From Chloroflexota bacterium (lineage in GTDB: Bacteria; Chloroflexota; UBA6077; CF-72): DNA of 56,594 bases. Below, in pieces: positions 1 through 8,294 of this stretch. Positions within the stretch are counted from its first letter, which is position 1. Every line of letters begins with the position of its first letter. A program made the position numbers and the translations under genes. Under the pieces are notes generated by a model. The model saw only the letters and a list, made by a program, of their open reading frames with translations, had not been told where the DNA came from and searched no databases. Where the stretch lies: the NCBI GenBank assembly GCA_019247515.1, contig JAFAOS010000182.1, positions 1 through 56,594 on the forward strand, read 5' to 3'.

Positions 1-1
1 G

Positions 2-436
2 ACCGCGGTCGTGCACACTGATGACATCGCCTGGTGGCACTCGCGGTTCGGCTGGGCCGATCTCGCGCGGCACGTGCTGGAAACCGTCCGCAGCGGCGCA
101 GCGTTGGCGTACCGACCACCAGCATGGATCGAGCGAGGTCGCGAAGGCGCCATCCTGGTGCCACCCGGAATCGGGCTGCTGTTGTTCGAGGGCGTCGGCG
201 CGTCCCGCGAGGAGCTCGCCGACCTGCTCGACGCCAGGCTGTGGGTACAAACCGCTCGCGCGACCATTGATCGTCGCAACGCGGGCCGCGGCGCGGATAA
301 TGGCTGGTTAGCGGAGGAGCTGCCGTGGGTAGCTGCTCGCCGACCCTGGGAGCACGCCGACCTCATTGTCGACGGTACGCCGCTGCGTGTGTACAACCCG
401 AGCATCGAGCTCGTGACCAGCGACGGGCCGCTCTGA
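2..436 (+). CDS. P-loop (uridine kinase-like) protein, 3' part
   Basis: The reading frame is open from the first bases, so the gene begins outside the window and only about 144 C-terminal residues are visible. The visible part has an aspartate-rich DDIAWWHSRFGW stretch, a GAILVPPGIGLLLFEGVG segment and a LWVQT strand. As I recall, this order is typical of the C-terminal half of uridine kinase-like NTPases, where the LLFEGVG strand follows the acceptor site. The P-loop itself would lie upstream. The GTG at 11 is unlikely to be the real start, because homologous-looking sequence continues to the edge. The next gene begins 14 bases downstream on the same strand. The family call is from memory and moderately sure. 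Confidence 0.5.
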   Translation, partial: TAVVHTDDIAWWHSRFGWADLARHVLETVRSGAALAYRPPAWIERGREGAILVPPGIGLLLFEGVGASREELADLLDARLWVQTARATIDRRNAGRGADNGWLAEELPWVAARRPWEHADLIVDGTPLRVYNPSIELVTSDGPL

Positions 437-450
437 GAAGGCGGCCGGAA

Positions 451-1200
451 ATGCGTTGCACCTCCGACGCTGCAGTACCATCGCTACGTACCTGGATGTC
501 TGCTGATCGGGCGGGTTCCGCGGATCGTGCCGCGTGGCTGTCGGACAGACGAGCGGCTGTGGTCGCCACGTACGACGCCCTGGCAAGCTCGTACGACGAG
601 CATGAATACCCGTCAGATTCCCAGCGCGAATGGGTAGCGGGCGTGCTGCAGCGCTTGCCGCCCAACTCGATCATCCTGGACGCGCCATGCGGCACGGGTA
701 AGTACTTCCCGCTGGTCGCCGCCGCGGGGCAGCGAGTGGTTGGCATCGATCAGTCGGCAGGCATGCTTGCCTGCGCACGCGCGCGAGGGACCGCGGTTGC
801 GGTCGAGCAGGTGTCGCTCCAGGAGCTGCGGTATGTGCGTGAGTTCGACGCTGTGTTGACGATCGATGCCCTGGAAAATGTCCCGCCGGAGGAATGGCCA
901 CTGGTGCTGTCGAACCTGCATCGCGCGCTGCGCGGCGGAGGCGAACTGTATGTGACCGTCGAAGAGGTGGACGAGGCCCTCATCGAGCGTGCCTTCGCCG
1001 AGCTGACGCGTCAGGGTTATCCGGCGGTGCGCGGCGAAGTGATCGAAGGTGACGTCGCCGGCTACCACTATTATCCGGGCCGCGCCCGAGTCCTTGACTG
1101 GCTGACCGCCGAAGGCCTGGTCATCGAGCATGAGATGTACAAGCAGGAGGATGGGTGGGGCTACCGCCACCTGCTGCTGCGCGACCGGACGAACGGCTAG
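451..1200 (+). CDS. class I SAM-dependent methyltransferase
   Basis: A 249-residue methyltransferase. Motif I is clear (ILDAPCGTGKYFPLVA), followed by the acidic motif II region (VVGIDQSAGML) and a motif IV-like strand (FDAVLTIDALENVPPEEW). These mark the Rossmann-fold class I family, and the EW-P segment recalls the ubiquinone/menaquinone-type subgroup. The frame is open further upstream, but that part overlaps the preceding gene and has shadow-like composition. I therefore chose ATG 451; ATG 496 is an alternative. The N-terminal helix YDALASSYDEHEYP is the usual pre-motif I segment of small-molecule methyltransferases. The substrate cannot be inferred. Confidence 0.8.
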   Translation: MRCTSDAAVPSLRTWMSADRAGSADRAAWLSDRRAAVVATYDALASSYDEHEYPSDSQREWVAGVLQRLPPNSIILDAPCGTGKYFPLVAAAGQRVVGIDQSAGMLACARARGTAVAVEQVSLQELRYVREFDAVLTIDALENVPPEEWPLVLSNLHRALRGGGELYVTVEEVDEALIERAFAELTRQGYPAVRGEVIEGDVAGYHYYPGRARVLDWLTAEGLVIEHEMYKQEDGWGYRHLLLRDRTNG

Positions 1201-1239
1201 CTCCAGCCCATTCGCGGGAGTTCGCGGGTTCCCTCACGG

Positions 1240-1435
1240 TACGCACATCCTGGAGTACCTGCGCCGTCGCCGGTAGTCCTTCAGCCACCTGGCTTGCCGA
1301 CGCGACGTGGACATACTTGATCGTCTGTCCCACGAGTGGATCGCTCAGCGCGTCAGCCAGAGTCGTTTTGCCCGCCGCAGATGGACCGTCGACATCGACC
1401 CTGGCCGGATGCCCGAGCGTCTTTGCCGCGACCAT
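1240..1435 (-). pseudogene. P-loop kinase fragment (uridine kinase-like N-terminus)
   Basis: On the reverse strand, an ATG at 1435 opens a frame with a strand leading into a Walker A motif (RVDVDGPSAAGKTTLADAL, GxxxxGKT). That resembles the N-terminus of uridine kinase-like NTPases. The family resemblance fades within about 30 residues, and the frame then runs into the 3' end of the methyltransferase on the other strand. No kinase body follows, so I read it as a truncated relic. It is the complementary half of the same kind of protein whose C-terminus opens the window. A chance P-loop match cannot be excluded. Confidence 0.4.
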
Positions 1436-1523
1436 TCCTGCCTGCCCGCAGTTCAAGCAGCAAGCGCATCAGGCACGTATCAGGTGTCGCCCACATCGGC
1501 GCGGCCGGCGTCGCTGCCGCTGC

Positions 1524-2258
1524 TCAGACCGCTCGAACTTCGGCAAGCCGCTTGACGGCGTACTCGTCATCCCAGCACACGGCGGCGGCCCATGCGGCCG
1601 ACGCTTGCGCGGCGATGTCGTACGCGCTGTCGTGGAGACCGGCGGCGTTGTGGGGCAGCACCAGGTCGAGGTCGGGGACGTCGACGTGCGACTCGTCCCA
1701 GTCGATCAGCGCGACACGGTCCGCGGTCATGCGGATGTTGCCCGGGTTGGGGTCGCCGTGGACGACGCACGTCTGACGTCCGGCGAGGCGCGCCCACGCC
1801 GCTCGACATCGAGCAACGCCCTCGGCCGGCATCGCCGCGAGGTCGACCTTCGTCCCGGTCTCGGCATGCAGGAGGTCGGTCGACGACCGCCAGCCCGGAC
1901 GCTGTGGCCAGCCCTGCGTCAACTGATGCAACTGGCGGAGCGTGTCGGCGACACGATGCCAGTCGGCCTCCGTCTCCGGCGGTCCGCCCTCCACGTAGGT
2001 CATCACCACCAGACCTTGGGCGAACAGCCGGCCTGCCCTCGTCGGGATGGGCACAGGCACAGTCAGCCCTTTGCGGTCGAGGTGTCGCAGCAGCTCCGTC
2101 TCCCACCGGAGGTCAGCGTCGCTGCGGGCGCCGAGACGACCGACCGCGAGATGCCCGTTGACGCGCACGCTCCACACCTGGTTGATGCCAACTCCGCCAG
2201 TGAGCGGTTCGAGACGAGCGACGCCGTCGCCCCAATGCTCGAGTGCCTCCCATCCCAC
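1524..2258 (-). CDS. APH-family phosphotransferase
   Basis: A 244-residue protein of the aminoglycoside phosphotransferase / choline kinase fold. The Brenner-type catalytic loop is VVHGDPNPGNI, with catalytic Asp and the following Asn. It is followed by the metal-binding motif ALIDWDES and the acidic segment DVPDLDLVLP. The N-terminal lobe has a glycine-rich GGVGINQVW turn and a hinge (VVMTYVEGG) like that of protein kinases. Such proteins phosphorylate small hydroxylated molecules, sometimes antibiotics, but substrate cannot be read from sequence. The gene stands alone on the reverse strand between a kinase relic and the M41-like gene. Confidence 0.8.
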   Translation of the reverse strand: MGWEALEHWGDGVARLEPLTGGVGINQVWSVRVNGHLAVGRLGARSDADLRWETELLRHLDRKGLTVPVPIPTRAGRLFAQGLVVMTYVEGGPPETEADWHRVADTLRQLHQLTQGWPQRPGWRSSTDLLHAETGTKVDLAAMPAEGVARCRAAWARLAGRQTCVVHGDPNPGNIRMTADRVALIDWDESHVDVPDLDLVLPHNAAGLHDSAYDIAAQASAAWAAAVCWDDEYAVKRLAEVRAV

Positions 2259-2493
2259 TGGCTACCTCTCCGCGCTTGGGAACATACAGACTATCCGGCT
2301 GGAGGGTAGCTGAAGCCGCCGTTTTAAGATGGGCGATTGCGAGCCCGCAATCTGGTGACCAGCCCCCGTTGCTCATTCTTCGCTCTAGCTCGGCACAGCC
2401 CGAGCAAGATCCCGCGACAGATCGATCAAAGTTGGACGCGGCCTATGCCAACGGAGCGGGTAACCCAGGCGCCGGTTCAGGTGACTCCTTCAC

Positions 2494-2510
2494 AGAAGGA
2501 GATCACCTTG
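2494..2510 (+). promoter_or_regulatory. strong Shine-Dalgarno deciding a TTG start
   Basis: The sequence AGAAGGAG (2494-2501) is followed by six bases and an in-frame TTG at 2508. No upstream ATG or GTG in this frame has a comparable site (ATG 2445 has none). Starting at 2508 also puts the HEAGH helix near residue 21, which fits an isolated M41-like domain better than the longer frame, whose extra residues look non-coding. Confidence 0.6.
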
Positions 2511-3005
2511 GTTACCCAAGAGCGCCTCGGCCACCTGGCCCAGTTCACCGACGAGCACCTGGCCTACCACGAGGCGGGCCACGCCGTTGTCCATCACCTG
2601 CAGGGCGGCACCATCGTCCGCTTGAGCATCGAGCGGACCGATCCAAAGGAAGGAATGCAACCTGCGGAACAGCTCACGGCGACAGGGAGTGCCGACCAGC
2701 TGAAGGCGTTGCGCGATCTGGTTGCGCTCCTGGTTGCGGGCGAGGTCGCCGCCACGATCCAGGGTGCGCCCGAGAGCGTCGTCAAGGCCGGCGGCAGAGT
2801 CGACCGAGAGCACGCCATCCGCCGCGCCGCCGAGACCGGCCTGGACGAAACCGCGGCGCATGCGATGATCGAAGCCGAGTGGCCCCATGTGCGCGACCGC
2901 CTGGAAGAGCCCGCCAACTGGAAGCTCGTCGACTCGCTCGCGCAACAGCTCGTGCGCCAGAAGGTGCTCGACGCCGACCAGATTCGGGCCACGCTCAATC
3001 CATGA
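2508..3005 (+). CDS. stand-alone M41-like zinc peptidase domain protein
   Basis: A 165-residue protein starting at TTG 2508. It carries the metallopeptidase signature AYHEAGHAVVHHLQGG (His21, Glu22, His25 from this start), then a strand and LVALLVAGEVAA. Further on is a short VDREHAIRRAA helix whose Asp99 sits where FtsH-type M41 peptidases place the third zinc ligand (GASNDxxRA in FtsH). There is no AAA ATPase domain and no membrane segment, unlike FtsH, so it is only the protease domain. The next gene, 22 bases downstream on the same strand, is an ECF sigma factor with a second copy of this domain fused at its C-terminus, so the two probably work together. Peptidase activity is inferred from the ligand set only. 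Confidence 0.75.
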   Translation: MVTQERLGHLAQFTDEHLAYHEAGHAVVHHLQGGTIVRLSIERTDPKEGMQPAEQLTATGSADQLKALRDLVALLVAGEVAATIQGAPESVVKAGGRVDREHAIRRAAETGLDETAAHAMIEAEWPHVRDRLEEPANWKLVDSLAQQLVRQKVLDADQIRATLNP

Positions 3006-3027
3006 GCAAACTGGCGCGTCAGCAAAC

Positions 3028-4041
3028 GTGAGCGGAGCGAGCGGCGACGAGTTGCTCGTACGACTCGCCCTCAGCGGTGACCGGGCGGCGTTCGGTGCAC
3101 TCGTCGCGCCGCACCTCACGGACCTGACGCGGCTGTGCCGACGCGTCGCCGGCCCGGAACTGGCGGAAGATTGCGTCCAGGACACGCTGCTGCTCGCGCT
3201 ACTGCGGCTGCCGAGCCTGCGCGATGCGGGTCTGTTCGAGCACTGGCTGCGTGGGATCGCGATCCGCGTCTGCCGCCGGACGCGGGCGCGCCTCGCACCG
3301 CACGCGCCGCTGCCATCCGAGGACGAGCAACTCGGCACCTGGCTCCTGGGACCCGGTCTGGCGCCGTCGCTCGACGAGATGCTCGTCGGCACCGACCTCG
3401 TGCGCAGCGTGCGCTCGGCGGTGGTCGACTTGCCTGCCGGCCAGCGACGCGCGGTCGAGCTGTTCTACCTGCGCGGTTTGTCGTATGAAGAGGCATCTGA
3501 CGCGCTCGGCATCCCGGTCGGCGCGCTGAAGACACGACTTCACAAGGCGCGCGCCACGCTCGCCGGCCACTACCGGCTGGACGACGGCCCGCGACCGTTG
3601 CGATTGGACGACCGCACGCTCTCGGTCCACGAGGCCGCGCACGCCGTGCTGGGCTGGCAGCAGGGAGATCGGGTGATGCGCGTTTCCATCACGCCGCACG
3701 CCGAAGCGAACCTTGGCATGGTTCATCTGGCGGACTCCCGCGGCATCGCCCCGGCGGCACGCCTTATCGCAGTCATGGCCGGTGAGGCCGGCGTAGCGCG
3801 CGCGTTGCCGCGCCGTTCGCGATCCGATTCTGGCGACCGTGCCGCCGCGGCCCGCATAGCCCGGGCGGCGACCGGCGGCGACGACGTGGAAAGCGCGCTC
3901 GCAATCACCAGCGGACTCGATGCTGCACGGCGCCGCCTGGAGGACCCAACGACGTGGTCGCTGCTTGAGCGGGTCGCCGGGGCGCTCGTCATCCGCCGGA
4001 CGCTCGACGCTGACGAGTTCCGTACGCTCGTTGCACGCTGA
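3028..4041 (+). CDS. ECF sigma factor fused to M41-like metallopeptidase domain
   Basis: A 337-residue protein from GTG 3028. Residues about 8-90 are sigma region 2 (LVRLALSGDRAAFGALV, then AEDCVQDTLLLALLRLP). Residues about 130-180 are region 4 (LPAGQRRAVELFYLRGLSYE, then IPVGALKTRLHKARATL), the usual ECF helix-turn-helix. From about residue 195 the chain continues with SVHEAAHAVLGWQQGDRVM (His201, Glu202, His205), the strand VSITP, MAGEAGVARAL and SGDRAAAARIARAA, where Asp270 matches the third ligand of M41 peptidases. This domain matches the neighbouring small protein in order and motifs. Known ECF extensions include SnoaL-like (ECF41) and TPR (ECF42) domains; an M41-like extension is not one I know. 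It could self-process, sense or release the sigma domain, or be a degenerate binding domain. No anti-sigma gene is adjacent. Confidence 0.8.
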   Translation: MSGASGDELLVRLALSGDRAAFGALVAPHLTDLTRLCRRVAGPELAEDCVQDTLLLALLRLPSLRDAGLFEHWLRGIAIRVCRRTRARLAPHAPLPSEDEQLGTWLLGPGLAPSLDEMLVGTDLVRSVRSAVVDLPAGQRRAVELFYLRGLSYEEASDALGIPVGALKTRLHKARATLAGHYRLDDGPRPLRLDDRTLSVHEAAHAVLGWQQGDRVMRVSITPHAEANLGMVHLADSRGIAPAARLIAVMAGEAGVARALPRRSRSDSGDRAAAARIARAATGGDDVESALAITSGLDAARRRLEDPTTWSLLERVAGALVIRRTLDADEFRTLVAR

Positions 4042-4291
4042 CTGCGCACGGACGCGTCGGTGCAGCCGTCTGCGAACACTGCGCCTGTGGCGACGCCGCC
4101 AGGCCATCGTCCGCGCCCCGCAAGCGGGCCTGGGCTGAACGATACTGTCTGCGCGCGCGTCTCTGCGTGATCGCGCTTGATCTACTCGCGGCTACGCCTC
4201 TCACTATCGACCCGATTCTGCGCCGGCGCTCAGGGCTCCGCTCGAGACAAAGGTCTTAAACTCGGATCCCCGAATTGAGTAGCTTCAGGAT

Positions 4292-4990
4292 GTGAACGCT
4301 GCAGGCGCAAGTCGCAGGTGGGAGTTCCAGGCTCGCTTTCGACGCCACGCATTCGGCTGGCGCTCGCAACCGGCTATTCTGAGGGTCAAGCAAGCGATGA
4401 GCGAGATCATCAGAGCGGAGCGGCGGGATCCCGTGCTCGCAGCCGAAGGAGCCGTACTGCTGTTCGAGCGCATCTCGCCGGCTCTGGACAATGTGGACAG
4501 GTCATCGGGTGGCATCGGAACCGCGGTCAATCATGCGATAGCTCGATTGGTCCCCATCATTGCTAACGCACCGGTGGGCATCAGGACACGCGAGAAGTGG
4601 CTCGAACGGCTGTGGGAGGCTTACCGGCGCGACGAGATTCCGTGCATCGAACAGCTCGGTGATTACTGGGGCGAATTGTGCAGCTCAAAAGAAGTTGCGA
4701 GGGCGTGGGCCGACCGGCTGGTCGGCGTCACCCGAATGGCGCCCAGCCCGGAGAGGGCCTGCGCGGCTACTGTTGCGGCACAACCGCCTGCCTGAGCGCG
4801 CTCTATCGTGCGGAGCGGTACCAGGACATTATCGATCTTGTGAGTGCTGAGAAGTGCTGGGGGACGTCATGGGGCCTGCCGCTGGCAGATTTCGCGCGCA
4901 CCAATCCGCATCTGGCGGAGGAGGTCTGCTCCAGAATGCTGGAGGGAATCGCCCAGGTTTGCGACGCGCCCACCACCCAGGGGCAGTTGA
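4292..4990 (+). pseudogene. broken hypothetical gene (frameshift and internal deletion)
   Basis: The frame from GTG 4292 encodes a convincing helical protein (ILRVKQAMSEIIRAERRDP; AVNHAIARLVPIIANAP; EKWLERLWEAYRRDEIPCIE; YWGELCSSKEVARAWADRL). It then loses coherence near 4740. The continuation is in another frame (LRGYCCGTTACLSALYRAER, YQDIIDLV), followed directly by a segment near the normal C-terminus (DFARTNPHLAEEVCSRMLEG). From memory, intact relatives are uncharacterised proteins of about 400 residues in which those two blocks are separated by some 150 residues. So I infer one frameshift plus an internal deletion. Function unknown. Confidence 0.55.
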
Positions 4991-4999
4991 TCATTGGTC

Positions 5000-5279
5000 T
5001 CCGAGCGGTTCCAGGGCATCGAGTGCGCTGGCCTGGTCGTCGTGAACCTCCGCGATCCTGCCGAACGACCGGCAGCCGAGCAGTTGCTGGTCGAGCTGGG
5101 CGCGGCTCCGCAAGGACGACGCGCTCTTCAAGGACATCGTTGGTTTGCGCGGCAAGCGCGTGCCGATCACGGCGGTGGTATCGAATCTCGCCGATCCTCG
5201 CGACGGCGGGCGAAAAAAGGCTGTCGCCCGGGTGCGCCGAACAGTACGCACGGCGGTGCAGCCACTTCGCAACCGGTGA
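5000..5279 (+). pseudogene. fragmentary coding remnant, unrecognised
   Basis: Two reading frames here have protein-like composition and join near 5100. One gives ECAGLVVVNLRDPAERPAAE and EQLLVELG. The other, ending at the TGA of 5277-5279, gives DDALFKDIVGLRGKRVPITA, VVSNLADPRDGGRKKAVARV and a basic tail. A single indel would join them into a coherent C-terminal segment. I do not recognise the family. It lies between the broken hypothetical gene and the intact UPF0158 gene. Confidence 0.3.
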
Positions 5280-5328
5280 TGAAGAGTTGTGCTTCGGCAT
5301 CGCTTGCGGGCCATACAGGAGTTCGGAT

Positions 5329-5781
5329 GTGAACGATCAGCAGTCCAGGCCTACCGTCCGAGTCGATTTTGAGGAGCTCCGCTTCGCGATGGAGGATGCT
5401 TCGTACGAACACCAGTATTTCCTGGATACTGAAACAGGCGAAGTCATCCTGATCTCCGAATACGATGACGATGAGGAATCGACTCAGCGTCTCGAGGCGA
5501 TCGACGAAGCGGAGCCCGGCCGCTATCCGCAGGTTCCACGTGCCGAATCGAGCGACGGCTATCAGGACATGCGAGAGTTCATCGATACAGTCGGCGACAA
5601 ACAGTTCCAACAATTGCTCGAGGTAGCCATTCACGGCAAGGGCGTGTTGCGCCGCTTCAAGAATGTACTGGCACGTGATCCGGCCGAGCAGCATCGCTGG
5701 TTCGCGTTCCAAATGGAGCGACTGGACACGCCGGTGCGAGAGTGGCTGGCTGACGAGGGTGTGCGGTCTGAGCCGAAGTGA
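5329..5781 (+). CDS. UPF0158 family protein
   Basis: A 150-residue acidic protein starting at GTG 5329, which has an AGGAG seven bases upstream (5317-5321). The frame is open far upstream but only across decayed sequence. It has the UPF0158 layout: an N-terminal DFEELRFAMED helix, a YFLDTETGEVILISEY strand pair, an acidic DDDEES linker, the segment MREFIDTVGDKQFQQLLEVA, and the C-terminal HRWFAFQMERLDTPVREWL block. Family members are small cytoplasmic proteins of unknown function. Both neighbours are pseudogenes, so this is the only intact gene between 4.3 and 7.1 kb. Confidence 0.75.
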   Translation: MNDQQSRPTVRVDFEELRFAMEDASYEHQYFLDTETGEVILISEYDDDEESTQRLEAIDEAEPGRYPQVPRAESSDGYQDMREFIDTVGDKQFQQLLEVAIHGKGVLRRFKNVLARDPAEQHRWFAFQMERLDTPVREWLADEGVRSEPK

Positions 5782-5841
5782 GCCGACTTGACGAATCTCT
5801 CATTGCGGTGCAGCGCATCGCACCTGTGAGTTGCCACAGGA

Positions 5842-6997
5842 CTATGCAAGCTGGGCACGATCGAGGCGGTCGAGCAGGCTGATTTTTTTCGCATGCCGCG
5901 CCCGAAGCTGCTGCAGCCGAGGCATGAACGTATCGAGCTGTCGTTGTCGCGCCGATACGTCGTACAGGTCCTGAACCAGCTTTACGGCGGCCGTGTAATC
6001 GCCTTGACGTTTGGTCGCGACGAGTGCTTCGACTTGCTGCCATAGTTCGTCGGTATGCCCGATGAGTCCTTCCAGATACCGGGCACGGGCCGCTGCCTGG
6101 GCGCGGGCGAGTTGCTGGCGCTCGCGCTCGGTTTTCTCGCGCGCCGCGCGTGCGCGCGCCTCCGCCCGGCGTGCAGCGGCAGCTAACAGGAAGTGCGCCG
6201 TCCGTCTGGCGCGGGTACTTCCGGGTACCAGCTCGTCCGGCTGCGCGAGGGCTCGTTTAGCACTCTGGATGAGCTCGGCACGCAAATGGTGCGGATCGCC
6301 CTCTTCCAATAGTCGGACCAGCAAGCTTAGTCTTTCGGACTCTTTGAGACCGCGCAGCCAGGCTTCGATAGACTGTCGTGAAAGCGCTGGCTCGGGCGGC
6401 GGGCTTGCCTCGGACGCAACGTGGAGGAGATCAGGGTCAAGACGCAGGAACGAGGCGAGCATCTGTTGCGCGGCTGAGAGAGCGCCCAGCCCGCTCGGCA
6501 CGGTCGGCTCGAGAGCGTCGTCTTCGAGCTCGCGAGCCTGGGCGCTGCAAAGCCATCCGAGATACAAGCCTCGCTGATCACCGCTTGCAAGCTCGGCGCG
6601 TTATGTGAGAGCCGACATCCAGCCGTCGGCATCGTCCTCGTCCAGGTCGGCGCCCTCCGCATCCTGGGAGCAATAGTCAATAATTACGTGGTCGCCTGTG
6701 TACCGCGCGCCGAGGCTCTCACCACTGCAGTACGCATCGGTGATCGCCCGGTTGAGCAATCCGCGCGGCAGCCGAAGCATCAGTTCGTGGGTGCCCCAGT
6801 TTGTCACGTACACGAATACGTCGAAATACTCCTCCATGAGCGCCGCCGGATCACCCTTGAAGTCGCCGTACGTGTAGAAGTTGCAAAACCGCGGCGGAGT
6901 GATGCTGGCGCGAGGAAAGCGCGCGCAGGCGAGTCATTTGCGCAGTCGTCAGCGGTCGATCAATAGCGGCAAATTCATAGTACTGGTACTCGCTCAC
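5842..6997 (-). pseudogene. broken hypothetical gene (2-bp frameshift plus in-frame stop)
   Basis: Reading the reverse strand from GTG 6997 gives SEYQYYEFAAIDRPLTTAQM and LRALSSR, then the frame is lost near 6915. Restoring two bases gives ASITPPRFCNFYTYGDFKGD, PAALMEEYFDVFVYVTNWGT and HELMLRLPRGLL, which runs to a TAA at 6601. The same frame resumes after the stop (RAELASGDQRGLYLGWL) and continues to 5842 with an Arg/Ala/Glu-rich coiled coil. As I recall, intact relatives are uncharacterised proteins of roughly 350-400 residues with exactly this N-terminus. So one gene has a 2-bp deletion and a nonsense or indel site near 6601. Function unknown. Confidence 0.7.
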
Positions 6998-7120
6998 GGC
7001 TGGGGTCCGGCCAACTGCTCGAGTGTATCGTCCTCGTCGTCTGCAGGCCTGGCTCAGCCTCGACAAGCTGCGGCGACCCGAGCGCGCCAACCCACGCAGC
7101 AAGGTCACACGCCAGCCGGC

Positions 7121-8236
7121 TCAGAACGGAATTGGCTGGGCAAGGTAGTCGGCGCGCAGCTCGTGACCCAGACCCGGCCGGTTGGACACGTTGAAGAATC
7201 CGTTTGCGACGTCGAACGGCGGGTCCATGATCCGCTGGTAGACCTCCAGCTCGGAATAGGCAACCTCCAGTCGGAAGAAGTTCGGCGTGGACAGCATCGC
7301 GTGCGCACCCGCGATGAGCGTGATCGGTCCGGTTGCATCGTGGGGGGTGATGGGCACGAAGAAGGCCTCGGCCATGCTGGCGATCTTCTTCATTTCGGAG
7401 ATGCCGCCGGTGCGGATGATGTCCGGCATGATGTACTCGGCGAGCTTCTGCTCCAGCACGGGACGGAATTGCCAGCGCGTGTACAGCCGCTCGCCAACGC
7501 ACACGGGCACGTCCGATCGATCGCGAAACTGGCGCAGGGCATCCCAGTTCTCGGGTGGCACGGGCTCCTCGAACCAGCCGATCCGATACGGGGCGAGTCG
7601 ATTTGCCAGGCGCACGGCGGTGGGCACGTCAAAGCGTCCGTGAGCGTCGATGTAAATCTCCACGCCATCGCCGATTGCCTCGCGGATCTGAGCGACGATC
7701 GCCACGGCTTCGTCGTCATCGCCCGGTGGATAGCTGGCGGCGTAACGCGACAGGTACGCGTGGCCACCTCGGAAGGGGTCGAGCTTGAGCGCCGAGTGCC
7801 CGTCGGCGACGGTTTTCGCCGCCGCGCGGGCGAACTCCTGCGGCGTCGAGCAGCCCGTGAACCAGCCGTTGCTGTATAGCTGCAAGCGGTCGTGGAATTG
7901 GCCGCCGAGGAGCGCGTAGATCGGCAGTCCGAGGGCCTTGCCGCGAATATCCCAGAGTGCAATGTCGACGCCGCTGATCAGCGCCGAGACGAATCCGTGC
8001 GAGCCCAGGGAGTTGAAACCCGCGTACAGCTTGTGCCAGATGTACTCGATCCGCGACGGATCCTCGCCGATCAACAGCGGAGCCAGTCGGCTCGCCGCGG
8101 CGGCAACCAGTGCGCTGTTCGGGCCGCTCGAGACCTGGCCGAGCCCGCGAATGCCCGCGTCCGTCTCGACGTGCAGAAAGACCCACGCGTAGCGCGTGCC
8201 GGCCAGGTGCGAGGCCGAAACGTTGGTGATCTTCAC
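7121..8236 (-). CDS. mandelate racemase/muconate lactonizing enzyme family protein
   Basis: A 371-residue enolase-superfamily enzyme from GTG 8236; longer starts give non-homologous sequence. The N-terminal capping domain is followed by a barrel with ALKLDPFRGG (catalytic Lys at the end of strand 2), IDAHGRFD (first metal Asp), GWFEEPVPPEN (second metal ligand), CVGERLYTRW (third ligand) and PITPHDATGP (catalytic His). Together these suggest a sugar-acid dehydratase or racemase of the MR subgroup. It lies 58 bases downstream of an FAD oxidoreductase on the same strand, divergent from a gamma-glutamyltransferase, so the locus probably handles a small acid or amino-acid derivative. Substrate not assignable. 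Confidence 0.8.
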   Translation of the reverse strand: MKITNVSASHLAGTRYAWVFLHVETDAGIRGLGQVSSGPNSALVAAAASRLAPLLIGEDPSRIEYIWHKLYAGFNSLGSHGFVSALISGVDIALWDIRGKALGLPIYALLGGQFHDRLQLYSNGWFTGCSTPQEFARAAAKTVADGHSALKLDPFRGGHAYLSRYAASYPPGDDDEAVAIVAQIREAIGDGVEIYIDAHGRFDVPTAVRLANRLAPYRIGWFEEPVPPENWDALRQFRDRSDVPVCVGERLYTRWQFRPVLEQKLAEYIMPDIIRTGGISEMKKIASMAEAFFVPITPHDATGPITLIAGAHAMLSTPNFFRLEVAYSELEVYQRIMDPPFDVANGFFNVSNRPGLGHELRADYLAQPIPF

Positions 8237-8294
8237 CCCGCGATTGTCGTCGCTAGACGCGCGCGCGCACAGGTGCCGCGTATCACGGAATGCT

